Origin: Kitasatospora sp. NBC_00374
GTDB lineage: Bacteria; Actinomycetota; Actinomycetes; Streptomycetales; Streptomycetaceae
Assembly: GCF_041434935.1 (NCBI RefSeq)
Contig: NZ_CP107964.1
Span: forward strand, 806,001 to 870,000
DNA: 64,000 nt
Direction: 5' to 3'
Shown here: piece after piece, positions 39,159 through 47,654 of the stretch
Layout: the number at the start of each line of letters is the position of its first letter
Position numbering within the stretch: the first letter of the stretch is position 1
Notes under the pieces: generated by a model
What the model was told of the DNA's origin: nothing
What the model saw: only the letters and a program-made list of their open reading frames with translations
Database searches by the model: none
Translations under genes and position numbers: made by a program

Positions 39159-40415
39159 ATGCGTGTCTTGCTGTCGGCCTACGATTCGCGCGGGGGCGTC
39201 GAGCCGCTGCTGGGACTCGCGGTGCGGTTGCGGGAACTGGGCGCGGAGGTACGGGTCTGCGCGCCGCCGGACGAGGAGTTCGCGAAACGGCTGGCCGTGG
39301 TGGGTGTGGAGATGGTGCCGACCGGCCGGTCGGTGCGCGACCTGGTGACCGGGAAGACGCCGCCGTCGCCGGGCGGCGTGCCCCGGCGCGCGGCCGAGTT
39401 GGTCGCCGCGTTCCACGACAACGTCACCGTGGCGGCCGAGGGGTGTGACGTGCTGGTGGCGACCGGCCTCGTACCGGCCGTGGCCGGCGTGAAGTCGGTG
39501 GCCGAGAAGCTGGGCATCCGCTACGTGTACGCGAGTTACCAGCCGGTCAGCCTGCCGTCGCCGCACCACCCGCCGATGCCGCGGCCGGGCCGGCCGCTCC
39601 CTCCGGATGTGACCGACAACCGCGTGCTGTGGGACCGGGACGCCCAGGACGCGCAAGCGGTGTTCGGCGAGGCGATCAACACCCACCGGGCGTCGATCGG
39701 CCTGCCGGCGCTGGACAACGTCCGCGACCACGTCTTCACCGACCGGCCGTGGCTGGCCACGGACCCGGTCCTGGCCCCGTGGCAGCAGCCGGCGGACCTC
39801 GACGTGGTGCAGACCGGCGCTTGGGTCCTGCCGGACGAACGCCCGCTCCCCGCCGAGTTGGTGGAGTTCCTGGACGCCGGCACACCGCCGGTGTACGTGG
39901 GCTTCGGCAGCATTCCCGTGCGCGATCCGGAGGACGTCGCCCGGGTGGCGATCGAGGCGATCCGCGCGCAGGGCCGGCGCGTTCTCCTCTCCCGGGGCTG
40001 GGCCGATCTGGCCCTGATCGACGACCAGGAGGACTGCTTCGTCGTCGGCGAGGTCAACCACCAGGCGCTGTTCCGCCGGGTGGCCGCCGTCGTGCACCAC
40101 GGCGGCGCGGGCACGACGACGACGGCCACCTGGGCCGGGGCGCCTCAGGTGGTGGTACCCCAGGGGGCCGACCAGCCGTATTTCGCCGGCCGGGTGGCCG
40201 ACCTGGGCATCGGCGCGGCACACGACGGCCCGACCTCGACCACCGAGTCCCTGGCAGCCGCGCTCGGGACCGCCCTGACCCCAGATACCCGCGCACGGGC
40301 ATCGGCCGTGGCCGACACCTTCCGCACCGACGGGGCGGCGGTGGCCGCGAGACTGCTGCTCGACGCGGTCGGCGGGGCGCTGCCGGCGATGCCGGAGGGC
40401 CTGGACCCCCGCTGA
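39159..40415 (+). CDS. GT1-family glycosyltransferase (antibiotic-type)
   Basis: A 418-residue GT-B glycosyltransferase. The N terminus MRVLLSAYDSRGGVEPLLGL and AVRLRELGAEVRVCAPPD resemble glycopeptide and macrolide glycosyltransferases (GtfB/GtfE type) strongly. The C-terminal nucleotide-sugar site has VYVGFGSIPV, VVGEVNHQALF and HHGGAGTTTTATWAG, then VPQGADQPYFAGRV. It would transfer a sugar from a nucleotide donor to a small aglycone. There are no biosynthetic genes beside it, so it may modify imported or host-made compounds, for example in macrolide self-protection. GGGAGTACGAA precedes the ATG. Codon use matches its neighbours. Confidence 0.88.
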   Translation: MRVLLSAYDSRGGVEPLLGLAVRLRELGAEVRVCAPPDEEFAKRLAVVGVEMVPTGRSVRDLVTGKTPPSPGGVPRRAAELVAAFHDNVTVAAEGCDVLVATGLVPAVAGVKSVAEKLGIRYVYASYQPVSLPSPHHPPMPRPGRPLPPDVTDNRVLWDRDAQDAQAVFGEAINTHRASIGLPALDNVRDHVFTDRPWLATDPVLAPWQQPADLDVVQTGAWVLPDERPLPAELVEFLDAGTPPVYVGFGSIPVRDPEDVARVAIEAIRAQGRRVLLSRGWADLALIDDQEDCFVVGEVNHQALFRRVAAVVHHGGAGTTTTATWAGAPQVVVPQGADQPYFAGRVADLGIGAAHDGPTSTTESLAAALGTALTPDTRARASAVADTFRTDGAAVAARLLLDAVGGALPAMPEGLDPR

Positions 40416-40419
40416 CCGG

Positions 40420-40899
40420 TCACCGCACGCCGCGGTACGCCCGCCGCCGGGCGTGCCGGAGCGGGGCGTGCCGGAGCGGGGCGTGCCGGAGCCGGGAGGA
40501 GCGGGCAGCCGTGCGGAGGGCGGTGTGGGCGGCGCAGGCGAGGGCCGCGCCCACTGCGTACCAGAGCAGGTCGGGCGGGTTGAAGGTGGAGCCCAGGGCG
40601 AGCCGGGCGGCGGTGCTGTGCCGGGACAACCCGGCCGGGATGCCGGTCAGTTGCAGGAACTCGACGGCCCAGCTCAGCGCGAGCGCGACGGCGGCGGCCG
40701 TGCGGGGCCTCGTCCGGGGTGCGGCCAGGACCACCAGGGTGTGGACCAGGACGGTGTAGAGCACGTCACCGGCGGGCTTCGCGAACTCCTCGCCCAGGCC
40801 CGCCCGCACCGCCAGCCCGGCACCCACCGTCACCGCCGCCGCCCCGAGGGCCGCCGATCGAGCCCGGAGCCGTCCACCGGTCTCCCCCTGGTCGTTCAC
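40420..40899 (-). CDS. DUF2809 membrane protein
   Basis: A 159-residue membrane protein with four predicted helices. The phrases KPAGDVLYTVLVHTLVVLAAP, ALSWAVEFLQLTGIP and LGSTFNPPDLLWYAVGAAL are the DUF2809 signature; its role is unknown. The GTG at 40899 (VNDQGETGGR) is taken as the start. The last 25 residues hold a three-fold RHAPL-type repeat encoded by a 15-bp tandem repeat. It converges on the glycosyltransferase gene with a 4-bp gap and no terminator. Confidence 0.82.
   Translation of the reverse strand: MNDQGETGGRLRARSAALGAAAVTVGAGLAVRAGLGEEFAKPAGDVLYTVLVHTLVVLAAPRTRPRTAAAVALALSWAVEFLQLTGIPAGLSRHSTAARLALGSTFNPPDLLWYAVGAALACAAHTALRTAARSSRLRHAPLRHAPLRHARRRAYRGVR
40451..40492 (-). repeat. 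15-bp tandem repeat, about 2.8 copies, in the DUF2809 gene
   Basis: GCGTGCCGGAGCGGG recurs at 40451, 40466 and 40481 with perfect repetition for two units. It encodes a short Leu-Arg-His-Ala-Pro repeat in the cytosolic tail and could vary in number between strains. Confidence 0.8.
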
Positions 40900-40958
40900 C
40901 CCGCCCACCCTACGATCCGACGCCGGTACCGGGCGGGGCGGGGGCGGGGTCGTCAGGG

Positions 40959-41180
40959 TCAGTACGGGTGGACGACGTCGGTGACCAGCCCCGTGCCGTG
41001 GTGGACGGCGGCGCTGGAGCAACTGCGGCGCAGCTGGACGGCCCGTGCGGTGTGCTGCTGCTCGATCAGCAGGCCGGTGAGGTCACCGGAGTACCGGTGC
41101 CGGTCCCGGCGGATCAGGTGCAGCGTCGCGGCGGCCGCCACTGCGGCAAGCCCTCCGAGCAGCGCGATGATCGAACCCAT
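40959..41180 (-). CDS. Small membrane-anchored hypothetical protein
   Basis: A 73-residue protein with one N-terminal helix (SIIALLGGLAAVAAAATLHLI) and a cytosolic tail with RRDRHRYSGDLTGLLIEQQ. AAGGA lies about 12 bases before the ATG at 41180. I do not recognise the family. It could continue upstream in the same frame to 41249 but that extension has no ribosome site. It lies 60 bp from the DUF2809 gene start on the same strand and may be transcribed with it. Confidence 0.6.
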   Translation of the reverse strand: MGSIIALLGGLAAVAAAATLHLIRRDRHRYSGDLTGLLIEQQHTARAVQLRRSCSSAAVHHGTGLVTDVVHPY

Positions 41181-41558
41181 CGTGGGCACGTCCTTCCTCG
41201 ACGTCACGTCCCGGCGCCCCGGGCCCGGGAAGAGGCTTGATCGTTGCACGAATCACCCGGGGACGGCCGGAACCTGAGGATCATTTGAGGTCGGTCTCGG
41301 CCGCCTCCGGCACCCGACACGGGGACCGCGTCTGCAGACCCGCCGCGCCTGCCGGCCCGTACGGCCGTCGCCATGTCATGTTTGCGATGCCATACCGCAC
41401 GCCCGCCCACCCACGCGCCGCGGCCGGATCCGCCTGCCCGCCCCGCCGAGCCCCTGCGGCCCATGCCTGAGCGGGCGTCATGTGCCGGGCGCTGCCGGGC
41501 GAACGCCCGGGCGGGCGTCGTCCACCCGTCGATCCGCAGCCCACATCCGGAGGAAACC
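41181..41558. other. Upstream region of the GH30 gene
   Basis: A 378-bp gap without a gene. It contains one ATGTT-type LacI operator-like site at 41378-41393 and the ribosome site of the GH30 gene at its end. I see no other structure in it. Confidence 0.6.
41378..41393 (+). promoter_or_regulatory. LacI-type operator-like site, upstream of GH30 gene
   Basis: ATGTTTGCGATGCCAT shares the left half ATGTTNRCG with four further sites in this locus, and ends in CAT as a dyad mate of ATG. It is 181 bp before the GH30 start. It is the weakest of the five in its right half. Confidence 0.45.
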
Positions 41559-44012
41559 TTGCCCCTCACACACGGACAGCGGCGTCCACGCCCCCACCGC
41601 CACCGCACGGGCCTCGCCGCCACCGTGGTCGCCTCCGCCGCCCTCGTCGCGGGCAGCCTGACCGCCGTGCCTGCGGCGGCGGCCGAGAGCGGCGCGCCGC
41701 AGGTGATCGTCCGACTCGACCCGAGCTACCAGCAACAGCCGTTCCAGGGCTGGGGCACGGCGCTCGCCTGGTTCGCCAACGTGACCGGCGGCTGGCCGGA
41801 CGCGCAGCGCAACCGGCTGGCCGACGAGCTCTACGGCGCGAACGGCCTGGGGTTCACCATCGCCCGCTACAACATCGGCGGCGGCGACAGCCCCGAGACC
41901 CGGCCGTACATGCGCCCCGGCGCCGCCGTGCCCGGCTACTGGAACCGTCCGGCCGCCTTCGGACCGCCCGCGGACGGCACCGGGGACCGGCAGGAGCCCG
42001 TGAACTGGTGGAACCCGGCCGACCCGACCCACTGGAACGACTCGGCCGACCCCAACCAGCGGTGGTGGCTGCAGGCGGCCAGGAAGCGCGGTGCGGACAC
42101 CTTCGAGGCGTTCTCGAACTCCGCTCCGTACTTCATGACCCACAGCTCCCTCGCCTCGGGCGCCGCCCTCGGGTGGCAGGACAACCTCCGCGCGGACCAG
42201 TACGGCCGGTTCGCCGCCTACCTGGCCGGTGCCCTCAAGCGGGTCGAGGCCTCCACCGGCGTCGACTTCGCCTCGATCTCACCGGTCAACGAGCCGAACA
42301 CGGACTACTGGCGGGCCGGCGGTCCGCAGGAGGGCTCGCACTGGGACCCGGCGTCCCAGGCACAGATGATCACCAGCCTTCGCACCGCACTGAACGCGGC
42401 CGGGGACAGCACGCCGATCGCGGCCATGGACGAGACCAACCCGACCCTGTTCCGCGAGGACTGGGACTCCTACCCGGCGCCGGTGCGCAGAAGGATCGGC
42501 AGGCTGAACACGCACACCTACTCCACCGGCGGCCGTCCCGCCGTGCGGGACATCGCCAAGGGTTCGGGCACTCCGCTCTGGATGTCCGAGGTCGACCTCG
42601 GCGGCACCGGCGGCCAGAGCTTCACGGCCATGAGTCCCGCGCTCGACCTGGCCCGACGCATCAACGGCGACATCCGGGAGCTGGAGCCGAGAGCCTGGGT
42701 GATGTGGCAGGCCGTCGAGGACTACGAGAACATGACGGCCGACCACGAGAACGCCAACTGGGGTCTCATCCAGGTCGACCTCACCCCCGCCGACCCGGCG
42801 ACCGAGCCGATCCGCAGGAACAAGAAGTACTGGGCGATGGCCAACTACAGCCGGTTCGTCCGGCCAGGCGCCCGCGTCATCGCCACCAACGCGGACAGCA
42901 CGCTCGCCGCGCTGCGGCCGAACGGCGGCGCCGTCGTCGTCCACACCAACTCCACCGGTGCGGCCGAGGAACTCACCCTCGACCTCGGCGGCTTCACCGG
43001 GGTGAACACCGCCGTGCCCGTGCAGCGGTACACCACCGACGCCGCGAGGAACCTGCAGCGCGACGCGGACCTCGGCACCTCGGCCGCCAAGACCCTGACC
43101 ACCACGGTCGGCCCCGACTCGGTCACCACGTTCGTCATCCCGGGCGCGACCGGCATCGACGACGCCACGGCGACCGCGCCGACCGGCACCGCCCGCCAAC
43201 TGGTGAACGACAACAGCGGCCTGGCACTCGCCGCCGCCGGCCACGGCCTCGTCCAGCATCCGTCGAACGCCGCCGACCCCGCCCAGCGGTGGACCTTCAC
43301 CAGGATCTCCGGCGGCTGGAACAGCACCGCCTCCTACCGGATCACCGACGGCGCCGACGGCACCGCCCTCGCCGTCGACGGCACGGGCGCACTCGCCCTC
43401 GCCGCCCCCGCCACGAGCAGCGCGCAGTACTGGCTGCTCTCCACCACGGGCGACGGCCACAGCACGCTGGTCAACAAGGCGACCGGACGGCTGCTGGACG
43501 TCTCCGGCGCCGCCACGTGGGACGGCGCGGCGGCCGGGGCCTTCCAGCCCACCGGCGAGCGCAACCAGTCCTGGCGGCTCCGGTCGACCGCTCCCGACAC
43601 CTGGGGTCCGCTGCGGCCGCGGCACAGCGGCACGTGCGTGGCCGCCGCCGGCGGCGCCACCTCACCCGGCGCGCCCGCCGTGCAGGAGGCGTGCACCGGC
43701 GGGGCCGGCCAGCAGTGGACCCTGCGCAGCAGCAGCCCCGGCTACGTCAACATCGTGGCCCGGCACGGTGGAATGTGCCTCGCCGTGGCGGGCGGCTCCA
43801 CGGCCGACGGCGCCGCGGTGGTGCAGTACGGCTGCGACGAGGCCGCCGACCAGGAGTTCTCGGTGCGCGCCCAGGCGGCCGGCCACGTCGTCCTGGTGGC
43901 CCGCCACAGCGGGAGGTGCCTCGACGTCGCGGGCGCTTCGAGTGCGGCGGGTGCCGCCCTCGTCCAGTACGCGTGCAACCGGAGCACCAGCCAGCAGTTC
44001 CGGACGGGGTGA
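41559..44012 (+). CDS. Secreted GH30 beta-galactanase-like enzyme with ricin-type lectin domains
   Basis: An 817-residue exported glycosidase. The TTG at 41559 is chosen because GGAGGAAACC stands directly upstream and a signal peptide follows (TGLAATVVASAALVAGSL..., ending AAAAES). The catalytic (beta/alpha)8 domain opens FQGWGTALAWFANVTGGW, with acid/base E245 in SPVNEPNTDY and nucleophile E344 in WMSEVDLGG, as in GH30 endo-beta-1,6-galactanases. A beta-sandwich segment precedes two ricin/CBM13 domains (about 560-817) with QRWTF, QQWTL and QQF motifs that bind galactose-containing polymers. It would cut galactan side chains outside the cell. The two lacI genes and the importer nearby support this role. 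Confidence 0.88.
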   Translation: MPLTHGQRRPRPHRHRTGLAATVVASAALVAGSLTAVPAAAAESGAPQVIVRLDPSYQQQPFQGWGTALAWFANVTGGWPDAQRNRLADELYGANGLGFTIARYNIGGGDSPETRPYMRPGAAVPGYWNRPAAFGPPADGTGDRQEPVNWWNPADPTHWNDSADPNQRWWLQAARKRGADTFEAFSNSAPYFMTHSSLASGAALGWQDNLRADQYGRFAAYLAGALKRVEASTGVDFASISPVNEPNTDYWRAGGPQEGSHWDPASQAQMITSLRTALNAAGDSTPIAAMDETNPTLFREDWDSYPAPVRRRIGRLNTHTYSTGGRPAVRDIAKGSGTPLWMSEVDLGGTGGQSFTAMSPALDLARRINGDIRELEPRAWVMWQAVEDYENMTADHENANWGLIQVDLTPADPATEPIRRNKKYWAMANYSRFVRPGARVIATNADSTLAALRPNGGAVVVHTNSTGAAEELTLDLGGFTGVNTAVPVQRYTTDAARNLQRDADLGTSAAKTLTTTVGPDSVTTFVIPGATGIDDATATAPTGTARQLVNDNSGLALAAAGHGLVQHPSNAADPAQRWTFTRISGGWNSTASYRITDGADGTALAVDGTGALALAAPATSSAQYWLLSTTGDGHSTLVNKATGRLLDVSGAATWDGAAAGAFQPTGERNQSWRLRSTAPDTWGPLRPRHSGTCVAAAGGATSPGAPAVQEACTGGAGQQWTLRSSSPGYVNIVARHGGMCLAVAGGSTADGAAVVQYGCDEAADQEFSVRAQAAGHVVLVARHSGRCLDVAGASSAAGAALVQYACNRSTSQQFRTG

Positions 44013-44051
44013 TCGAGCCGTACCGCGGCACCCCGGGGCGGCCCGGCCGGG

Positions 44052-45134
44052 TCACCCCGGCAGGGCGCCCGCGGGGGGTGCGGAGCTGGACCGGACGAGC
44101 AGTTCGGTCGGCACCGCGATCGACCGGTTGGTCCGCCCGCCTTCCGGCCGGTCGATCCGGTCGAGCAGCAGGGCCACGCACTGCCGGCCCACCTCCTCGA
44201 AGTCCTGCCGGACGGTGGTGAGCGGCGGAGCGAAGTACCCGGACTCCGGCACGTCGTCGAACCCGACCACGCTGACGTCCTGCGGAACGCGCCGGCCCGC
44301 CTCGCCCAGCGCGCGCACCACGCCGAGCGCCATGTGGTCGTTGGCCGCGAACACGGCCGTGACGTCCGGGCGTTCGGCCAGCCGTCGGCCGATCCGGTAG
44401 CCGGACTCGGCCGTCCAGTCGCCGAGTTCCAACGCCGGGACGGGAGCGCCGGCCGCCTTCAGGGCGGCGTGCCAGGCGGCGGCCCGGCGCCGGGCCGCAT
44501 AGGAGTCCTGCGGTCCGCCGACGTGCAGGACGGTACGGTGCCCCAGGTCGAGGAGGTGCCGGGTGGCCGCGGTCGCGCCGGCGGCCTGGTCGGTGTCCAC
44601 CGAGGGGAAGCGGTGCTCGGGGTCGCCGTCCGCGACGACCACGGGCACACCGGACGAGACGTTGAACCCCGGCCGGTCGAGGATCTGCGCCTCGATGACG
44701 ACGAGACCGTCCACGGCCTGGTCGGTCAGCCGGCGCACTGCCTGCTGCACCGCGTCCTCGGTCTGTTCCTGCGCGCACACCACGTTCACCGAGTACCCGG
44801 CGGCCTGCGCGGCCCGCGAGATCGCGGCGAGGGTACGGGCGTTGCCGTGCGCACTGAGATCGAAGGTCACCACGCCCAGCGCCTGGAACCGCCCGAGCGT
44901 GAGGGCCCGCGCCGCGCTGTTGCGCTGGTAGCCGAGTATCCGCATGGCGGACAGCACGCGTTCCCGGGTCTCCGGCTCGACGTTGGACCGGTCGTTGGCG
45001 ACCCGGGAGACGGTCTGCGAGGAGACGCCCGCGAGCGCGGCGACATCGGCCTGCGAGGGCGGCCGCCGCCGGTCGCGGGAAGCGGTCTCCGGGCGGACCG
45101 CTGCCGCCGGGTCGGGGTTCTCGCCGTGGTCCAT
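44052..45134 (-). CDS. LacI-family regulator (first of two paralogues)
   Basis: A 360-residue LacI/GalR regulator. The helix-turn-helix (about residues 25-50) is DVAALAGVSSQTVSRVANDR, followed by the hinge helix NSAARALTLGRF and a periplasmic-binding-like sugar domain (VVIEAQILDRPG, DGDPEHRF, VFAANDHMALGVVRAL). GAGGAGCGGC precedes the ATG at 45134. A 16-bp ATGTT-type site lies 15 bp before the start, suggesting autoregulation. Its recognition helix matches the second LacI protein at every residue of SSQTVSRVAN, so both probably bind the same operators. The ligand would be a galactan-derived sugar. Confidence 0.92.
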   Translation of the reverse strand: MDHGENPDPAAAVRPETASRDRRRPPSQADVAALAGVSSQTVSRVANDRSNVEPETRERVLSAMRILGYQRNSAARALTLGRFQALGVVTFDLSAHGNARTLAAISRAAQAAGYSVNVVCAQEQTEDAVQQAVRRLTDQAVDGLVVIEAQILDRPGFNVSSGVPVVVADGDPEHRFPSVDTDQAAGATAATRHLLDLGHRTVLHVGGPQDSYAARRRAAAWHAALKAAGAPVPALELGDWTAESGYRIGRRLAERPDVTAVFAANDHMALGVVRALGEAGRRVPQDVSVVGFDDVPESGYFAPPLTTVRQDFEEVGRQCVALLLDRIDRPEGGRTNRSIAVPTELLVRSSSAPPAGALPG

Positions 45135-45149
45135 GCCGCTCCTCGCTCC

Positions 45150-45165
45150 ATGCGTGCGCGAACAT
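45150..45165 (-). promoter_or_regulatory. LacI-type operator-like site before the first lacI gene
   Basis: Read on the minus strand ATGTTCGCGCACGCAT shares ATGTTNGCGC with the sites at 48772 and 54278. It is 15 bp upstream of the ATG, a position suited to autorepression. Confidence 0.55.
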
Positions 45166-45271
45166 GCTACCTCCGGGTAGCCACGGTGGCGGGCGAGGAG
45201 GTACAGGCACCGGGGGGCCGGCCCCGGCGCAGGCCGTCCCGGTCCGCCCGCCGGTGTCGCCGGCCGAGGGC

Positions 45272-45679
45272 TCAGCCTAGGTCGTAGTCGAACCACACCC
45301 GGTGGGTGCCGTCCTCGTCCACCGCCATGCCTCCCCCGCCACTGATGCCGGCGAGCTCGCCGGTACCGCTGGAGGGCACGATCACGAAGTACTCGCCGGT
45401 CCGGTCGCCGCCGGAGGTGGACGCCGCGTGCGCGAAGTTGAAGGCGCCGTCGCGGCCGTTCAGCGAGCCCTCGAAGGACTCCATCGCCACATAGGTACCG
45501 ACGTTGGTCGCCTGGTCGAAGGCCGCGGTGAACAGGGTGGCGGATCGGCCGGCGACCTCGCCCTCGAACTGCTTCTCCATGGTGGCCACGCCCACCGGCA
45601 GGGCGGTGGTGACGGCCGGGCTCGGCACCACGTCGGTCGGTACGAAGGACTTGACGGTGAATGTTCCGGAGGCTCTCAT
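45272..45679 (-). CDS. DUF3224 protein
   Basis: A 135-residue beta-rich soluble protein. The phrases SGTFTVKSFVPTDV, MEKQFEGEVAGRSATLF and GTYVAMESFEGSLNGRDG are DUF3224 signatures; this small barrel family has no known function. The ATG at 45679 is taken because TACGAT (45692-45687) lies seven bases upstream, the pattern of a leaderless mRNA; an ATG at 45688 is an alternative. It stands inside the galactan locus but has no obvious carbohydrate role. Confidence 0.82.
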   Translation of the reverse strand: MRASGTFTVKSFVPTDVVPSPAVTTALPVGVATMEKQFEGEVAGRSATLFTAAFDQATNVGTYVAMESFEGSLNGRDGAFNFAHAASTSGGDRTGEYFVIVPSSGTGELAGISGGGGMAVDEDGTHRVWFDYDLG

Positions 45680-45686
45680 GCCGGAC

Positions 45687-45692
45687 ATCGTA
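45687..45692 (-). promoter_or_regulatory. Candidate -10 hexamer for a leaderless DUF3224 mRNA
   Basis: TACGAT on the minus strand is followed by seven bases and the ATG at 45679, with no Shine-Dalgarno sequence. Confidence 0.4.
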
Positions 45693-45761
45693 GGGGCGGG
45701 GTCCGACATCGGCGGGGGCGCGGATCGGCCGCCCGCCCGTGGCCCGGACGGGGCGGCGCCC

Positions 45762-46139
45762 TCAGCCCGTACCGGCATCGGCGAGGGGCACGCTGCGGTG
45801 GCACGCGAGCAGCAGGCGGGCCTCGCGCAGGAGGGCGAGCGCGGTCCGCAGGTGCCGGGCCACCTGGGGCAGCAGGGTGCCGCGGAAGCGGTCGGCGCGG
45901 GCGACTTCGGTGGCGGCGCGGGCGAGCAGGTCGGCCGCGTCGGGGAAGTCCGGGTGGCGGGTGTCGGCGGCGGTCTGGGCCGCGACGGCGGCCAGCAGTT
46001 CGGCGATCTCCCCTGCGCCCGGATCGTCCAGGACGTCCTCACCCCAGAGCAGCAGTTCCCGCGCGACGGAGTGCAGCAGGGCATCCCTGCGCAGTTCCCA
46101 CCAACCCCCACATGTCACACGGAGATCATCCCTCATCAC
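45762..46139 (-). CDS. Helical hypothetical protein
   Basis: A 125-residue, Ala/Leu-rich, all-helical soluble protein (ELRRDALLHSVARELLLWG, then LLARAATEVARADRFRG). No signal peptide or membrane segment is seen and I do not recognise the family. The start could be the GTG at 46139 or the ATG next to it at 46136. It is divergent from galactokinase across 153 bp. The length and codon use support a real gene, but the function is unknown. Confidence 0.65.
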   Translation of the reverse strand: MMRDDLRVTCGGWWELRRDALLHSVARELLLWGEDVLDDPGAGEIAELLAAVAAQTAADTRHPDFPDAADLLARAATEVARADRFRGTLLPQVARHLRTALALLREARLLLACHRSVPLADAGTG

Positions 46140-46199
46140 GCTGCGCAGCGGGAGCGGAACGGTCCAGACGCCCCTGAATGTTGACTCCCGACTGATCTT

Positions 46200-46221
46200 G
46201 TTTGATTATGTTGATAGTTGA
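46200..46221 (+). promoter_or_regulatory. DeoR-like operator candidate upstream of galactokinase
   Basis: The sequence from 46200 begins GTTTGATTATGTTGA and ends in AGTTGA. The pattern GTTTGANNATGTTGA recurs at 55210-55224 before the AraFGH-like operon. A further ATGTTGA lies at 46178-46184, 30 bp (about three helical turns) from the one at 46208. T/A-rich DNA is rare in this window. Confidence 0.5.
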
Positions 46222-46292
46222 TTTCCGTCGGCAGCCCCGGCCCCCTCGGCGGGAAGCAGCCCCGGGTTGGACAAGTCGCTGGAGCTGAGCAC

Positions 46293-47435
46293 ATGTTCGA
46301 AGAAGCCGCCACGGAGTTCGAGGCCGTCCACGGCACCCGGCCGACCGGAACCTGGGCGGCGCCCGGGCGGGTCAACCTCATCGGCGAACACACCGACTAC
46401 AACGACGGCTTCGTCCTGCCGATCGCCCTGCCGCACACCACCCGCGTGACCGCGCGCCGCCGTGACGACGGGCGCCTGCGGCTGTTCAGCGCGCAGGGCG
46501 ACGGGCAGGTGACCGAGCTGGCGGTCGCCGACCTGGCACCCGGCTCGGTCGCCGGCTGGGCCGGCTACCCGGCGGGCGTGCTCTGGGCACTGCGCGAGGC
46601 CGGCCACCGGGTCGGCGGCGCCGACCTCTCCTTCGACAGCGACGTGCCGACCGGCGCCGGGCTCTCCTCCTCCGCCGCCCTGGAGTGCGCCACCGCCGCG
46701 GCCCTGAGCGACCTGTACGGGCTCGGCCTGACCGCGGCCGAGCTCGCACTGCTCGCCCAGCACGCCGAGAACGCCTTCGTCGGCGTGCCGTGCGGCGCCA
46801 TGGACCAGATGGCCTCCGCCTGCTGTACCCGCGGCGCGGCCCTGCACCTGGACACCCGGACGCTGCAGCTGCGACACGTCCCGCTCGACCTGGACGCCGC
46901 GGGCCTGTGCCTGCTGGTGATCGACACCCGGGTCAAGCACGACCTCGGCGACGGCGCCTACGCGGCCCTGCGGGCCGGCTGCGAGCGGGCCGCCGCACTG
47001 CTGGGCCTGCCGGCCCTGCGCGACCTGGCACCCCCGGACCTGCCCGCGGCCCTCGGCCGGCTCCCCGCGGAGCTCGGGCCGCTGGTGCGCCACGTGGTCG
47101 GCGAGAACCTCCGGGTGGCCGAGGCCGTCGAGCGTCTGGAGGAGGGCGACGTCGCCGCCCTGGGGCCGATCCTGACCGCCGGTCACGCCTCGCTGCGCGA
47201 CGACTTCCGGGTCTCCTGCGCCGAGACCGACCTCGCGGTCGAGTCCGCCGTCCGGGCCGGCGCACTGGGGGCGCGGATGACCGGTGGCGGCTTCGGCGGC
47301 TCCGTCATCGCCCTGGTCGGTACGGCCGCGCTCCCCCAGGTCGAGGACGGCGTGCGGGCCGCCTTCCGGCAGGCCGGCTTCGCGGCGCCGGTCACCTTCA
47401 CCGCCGTCCCCTCGCCGGGCACCCGCCGCCTCTGA
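46293..47435 (+). CDS. galK: Galactokinase
   Basis: A 380-residue GHMP-family sugar kinase that phosphorylates alpha-D-galactose at C1 in the first step of the Leloir pathway. The galactokinase signature GRVNLIGEHTDYNDG is near residue 30, the ATP loop VPTGAGLSSSAALE near 115, the catalytic region CGAMDQMAS and the late MTGGGFGGSVIAL. GGAGCTGAGC precedes the ATG. galT and galE are not adjacent, so the rest of the pathway must lie elsewhere. Its neighbours (galactanase, importer, beta-galactosidase) point to galactose from plant galactans. A T/A-rich site 72-93 bp upstream is shared with the AraFGH-like operon. Confidence 0.95.
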   Translation: MFEEAATEFEAVHGTRPTGTWAAPGRVNLIGEHTDYNDGFVLPIALPHTTRVTARRRDDGRLRLFSAQGDGQVTELAVADLAPGSVAGWAGYPAGVLWALREAGHRVGGADLSFDSDVPTGAGLSSSAALECATAAALSDLYGLGLTAAELALLAQHAENAFVGVPCGAMDQMASACCTRGAALHLDTRTLQLRHVPLDLDAAGLCLLVIDTRVKHDLGDGAYAALRAGCERAAALLGLPALRDLAPPDLPAALGRLPAELGPLVRHVVGENLRVAEAVERLEEGDVAALGPILTAGHASLRDDFRVSCAETDLAVESAVRAGALGARMTGGGFGGSVIALVGTAALPQVEDGVRAAFRQAGFAAPVTFTAVPSPGTRRL

Positions 47436-47460
47436 CGCGGCGATGCCCGTCCCCTCGGCC

Positions 47461-47498
47461 CTCCCCCGTCGGATGCCCCGACAGCGCCGGCGGGGGAG
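47461..47498 (+). terminator. Terminator after galK
   Basis: CTCCCCCGTCGG (47461-47472) pairs with CCGGCGGGGGAG (47487-47498) with one G-T wobble. Confidence 0.65.
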
Positions 47499-47654
47499 CT
47501 CACGTCCGGGGCCGATCCGCTCGGCGGTGGGGCGCGGGCGGTGTCGATTCGCGCAGGACGCCGATGCCGTGGGGTCGGGCGGTGCGGGTCGGCGGCGGCG
47601 CTCCCCCGTCTTGCCGCCGGGGCGGGCAGTCCTCTCCCGCCCGGACGCGCGGCG

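Noticed and set aside
40451..40492. Repeat considered as a CRISPR fragment
   Set aside because: The units are directly adjacent without spacers and lie in a coding frame.
39159..41180. Secondary-metabolite cluster around the glycosyltransferase
   Set aside because: No synthase, sugar-biosynthesis or resistance genes lie nearby; flanking genes are two small membrane proteins and a two-component system.
46140..46292. LacI-type operator expected upstream of galactokinase
   Set aside because: ATGTTGA there lacks the RCGC core of the five LacI sites; it fits the other motif shared with the AraFGH-like operon.
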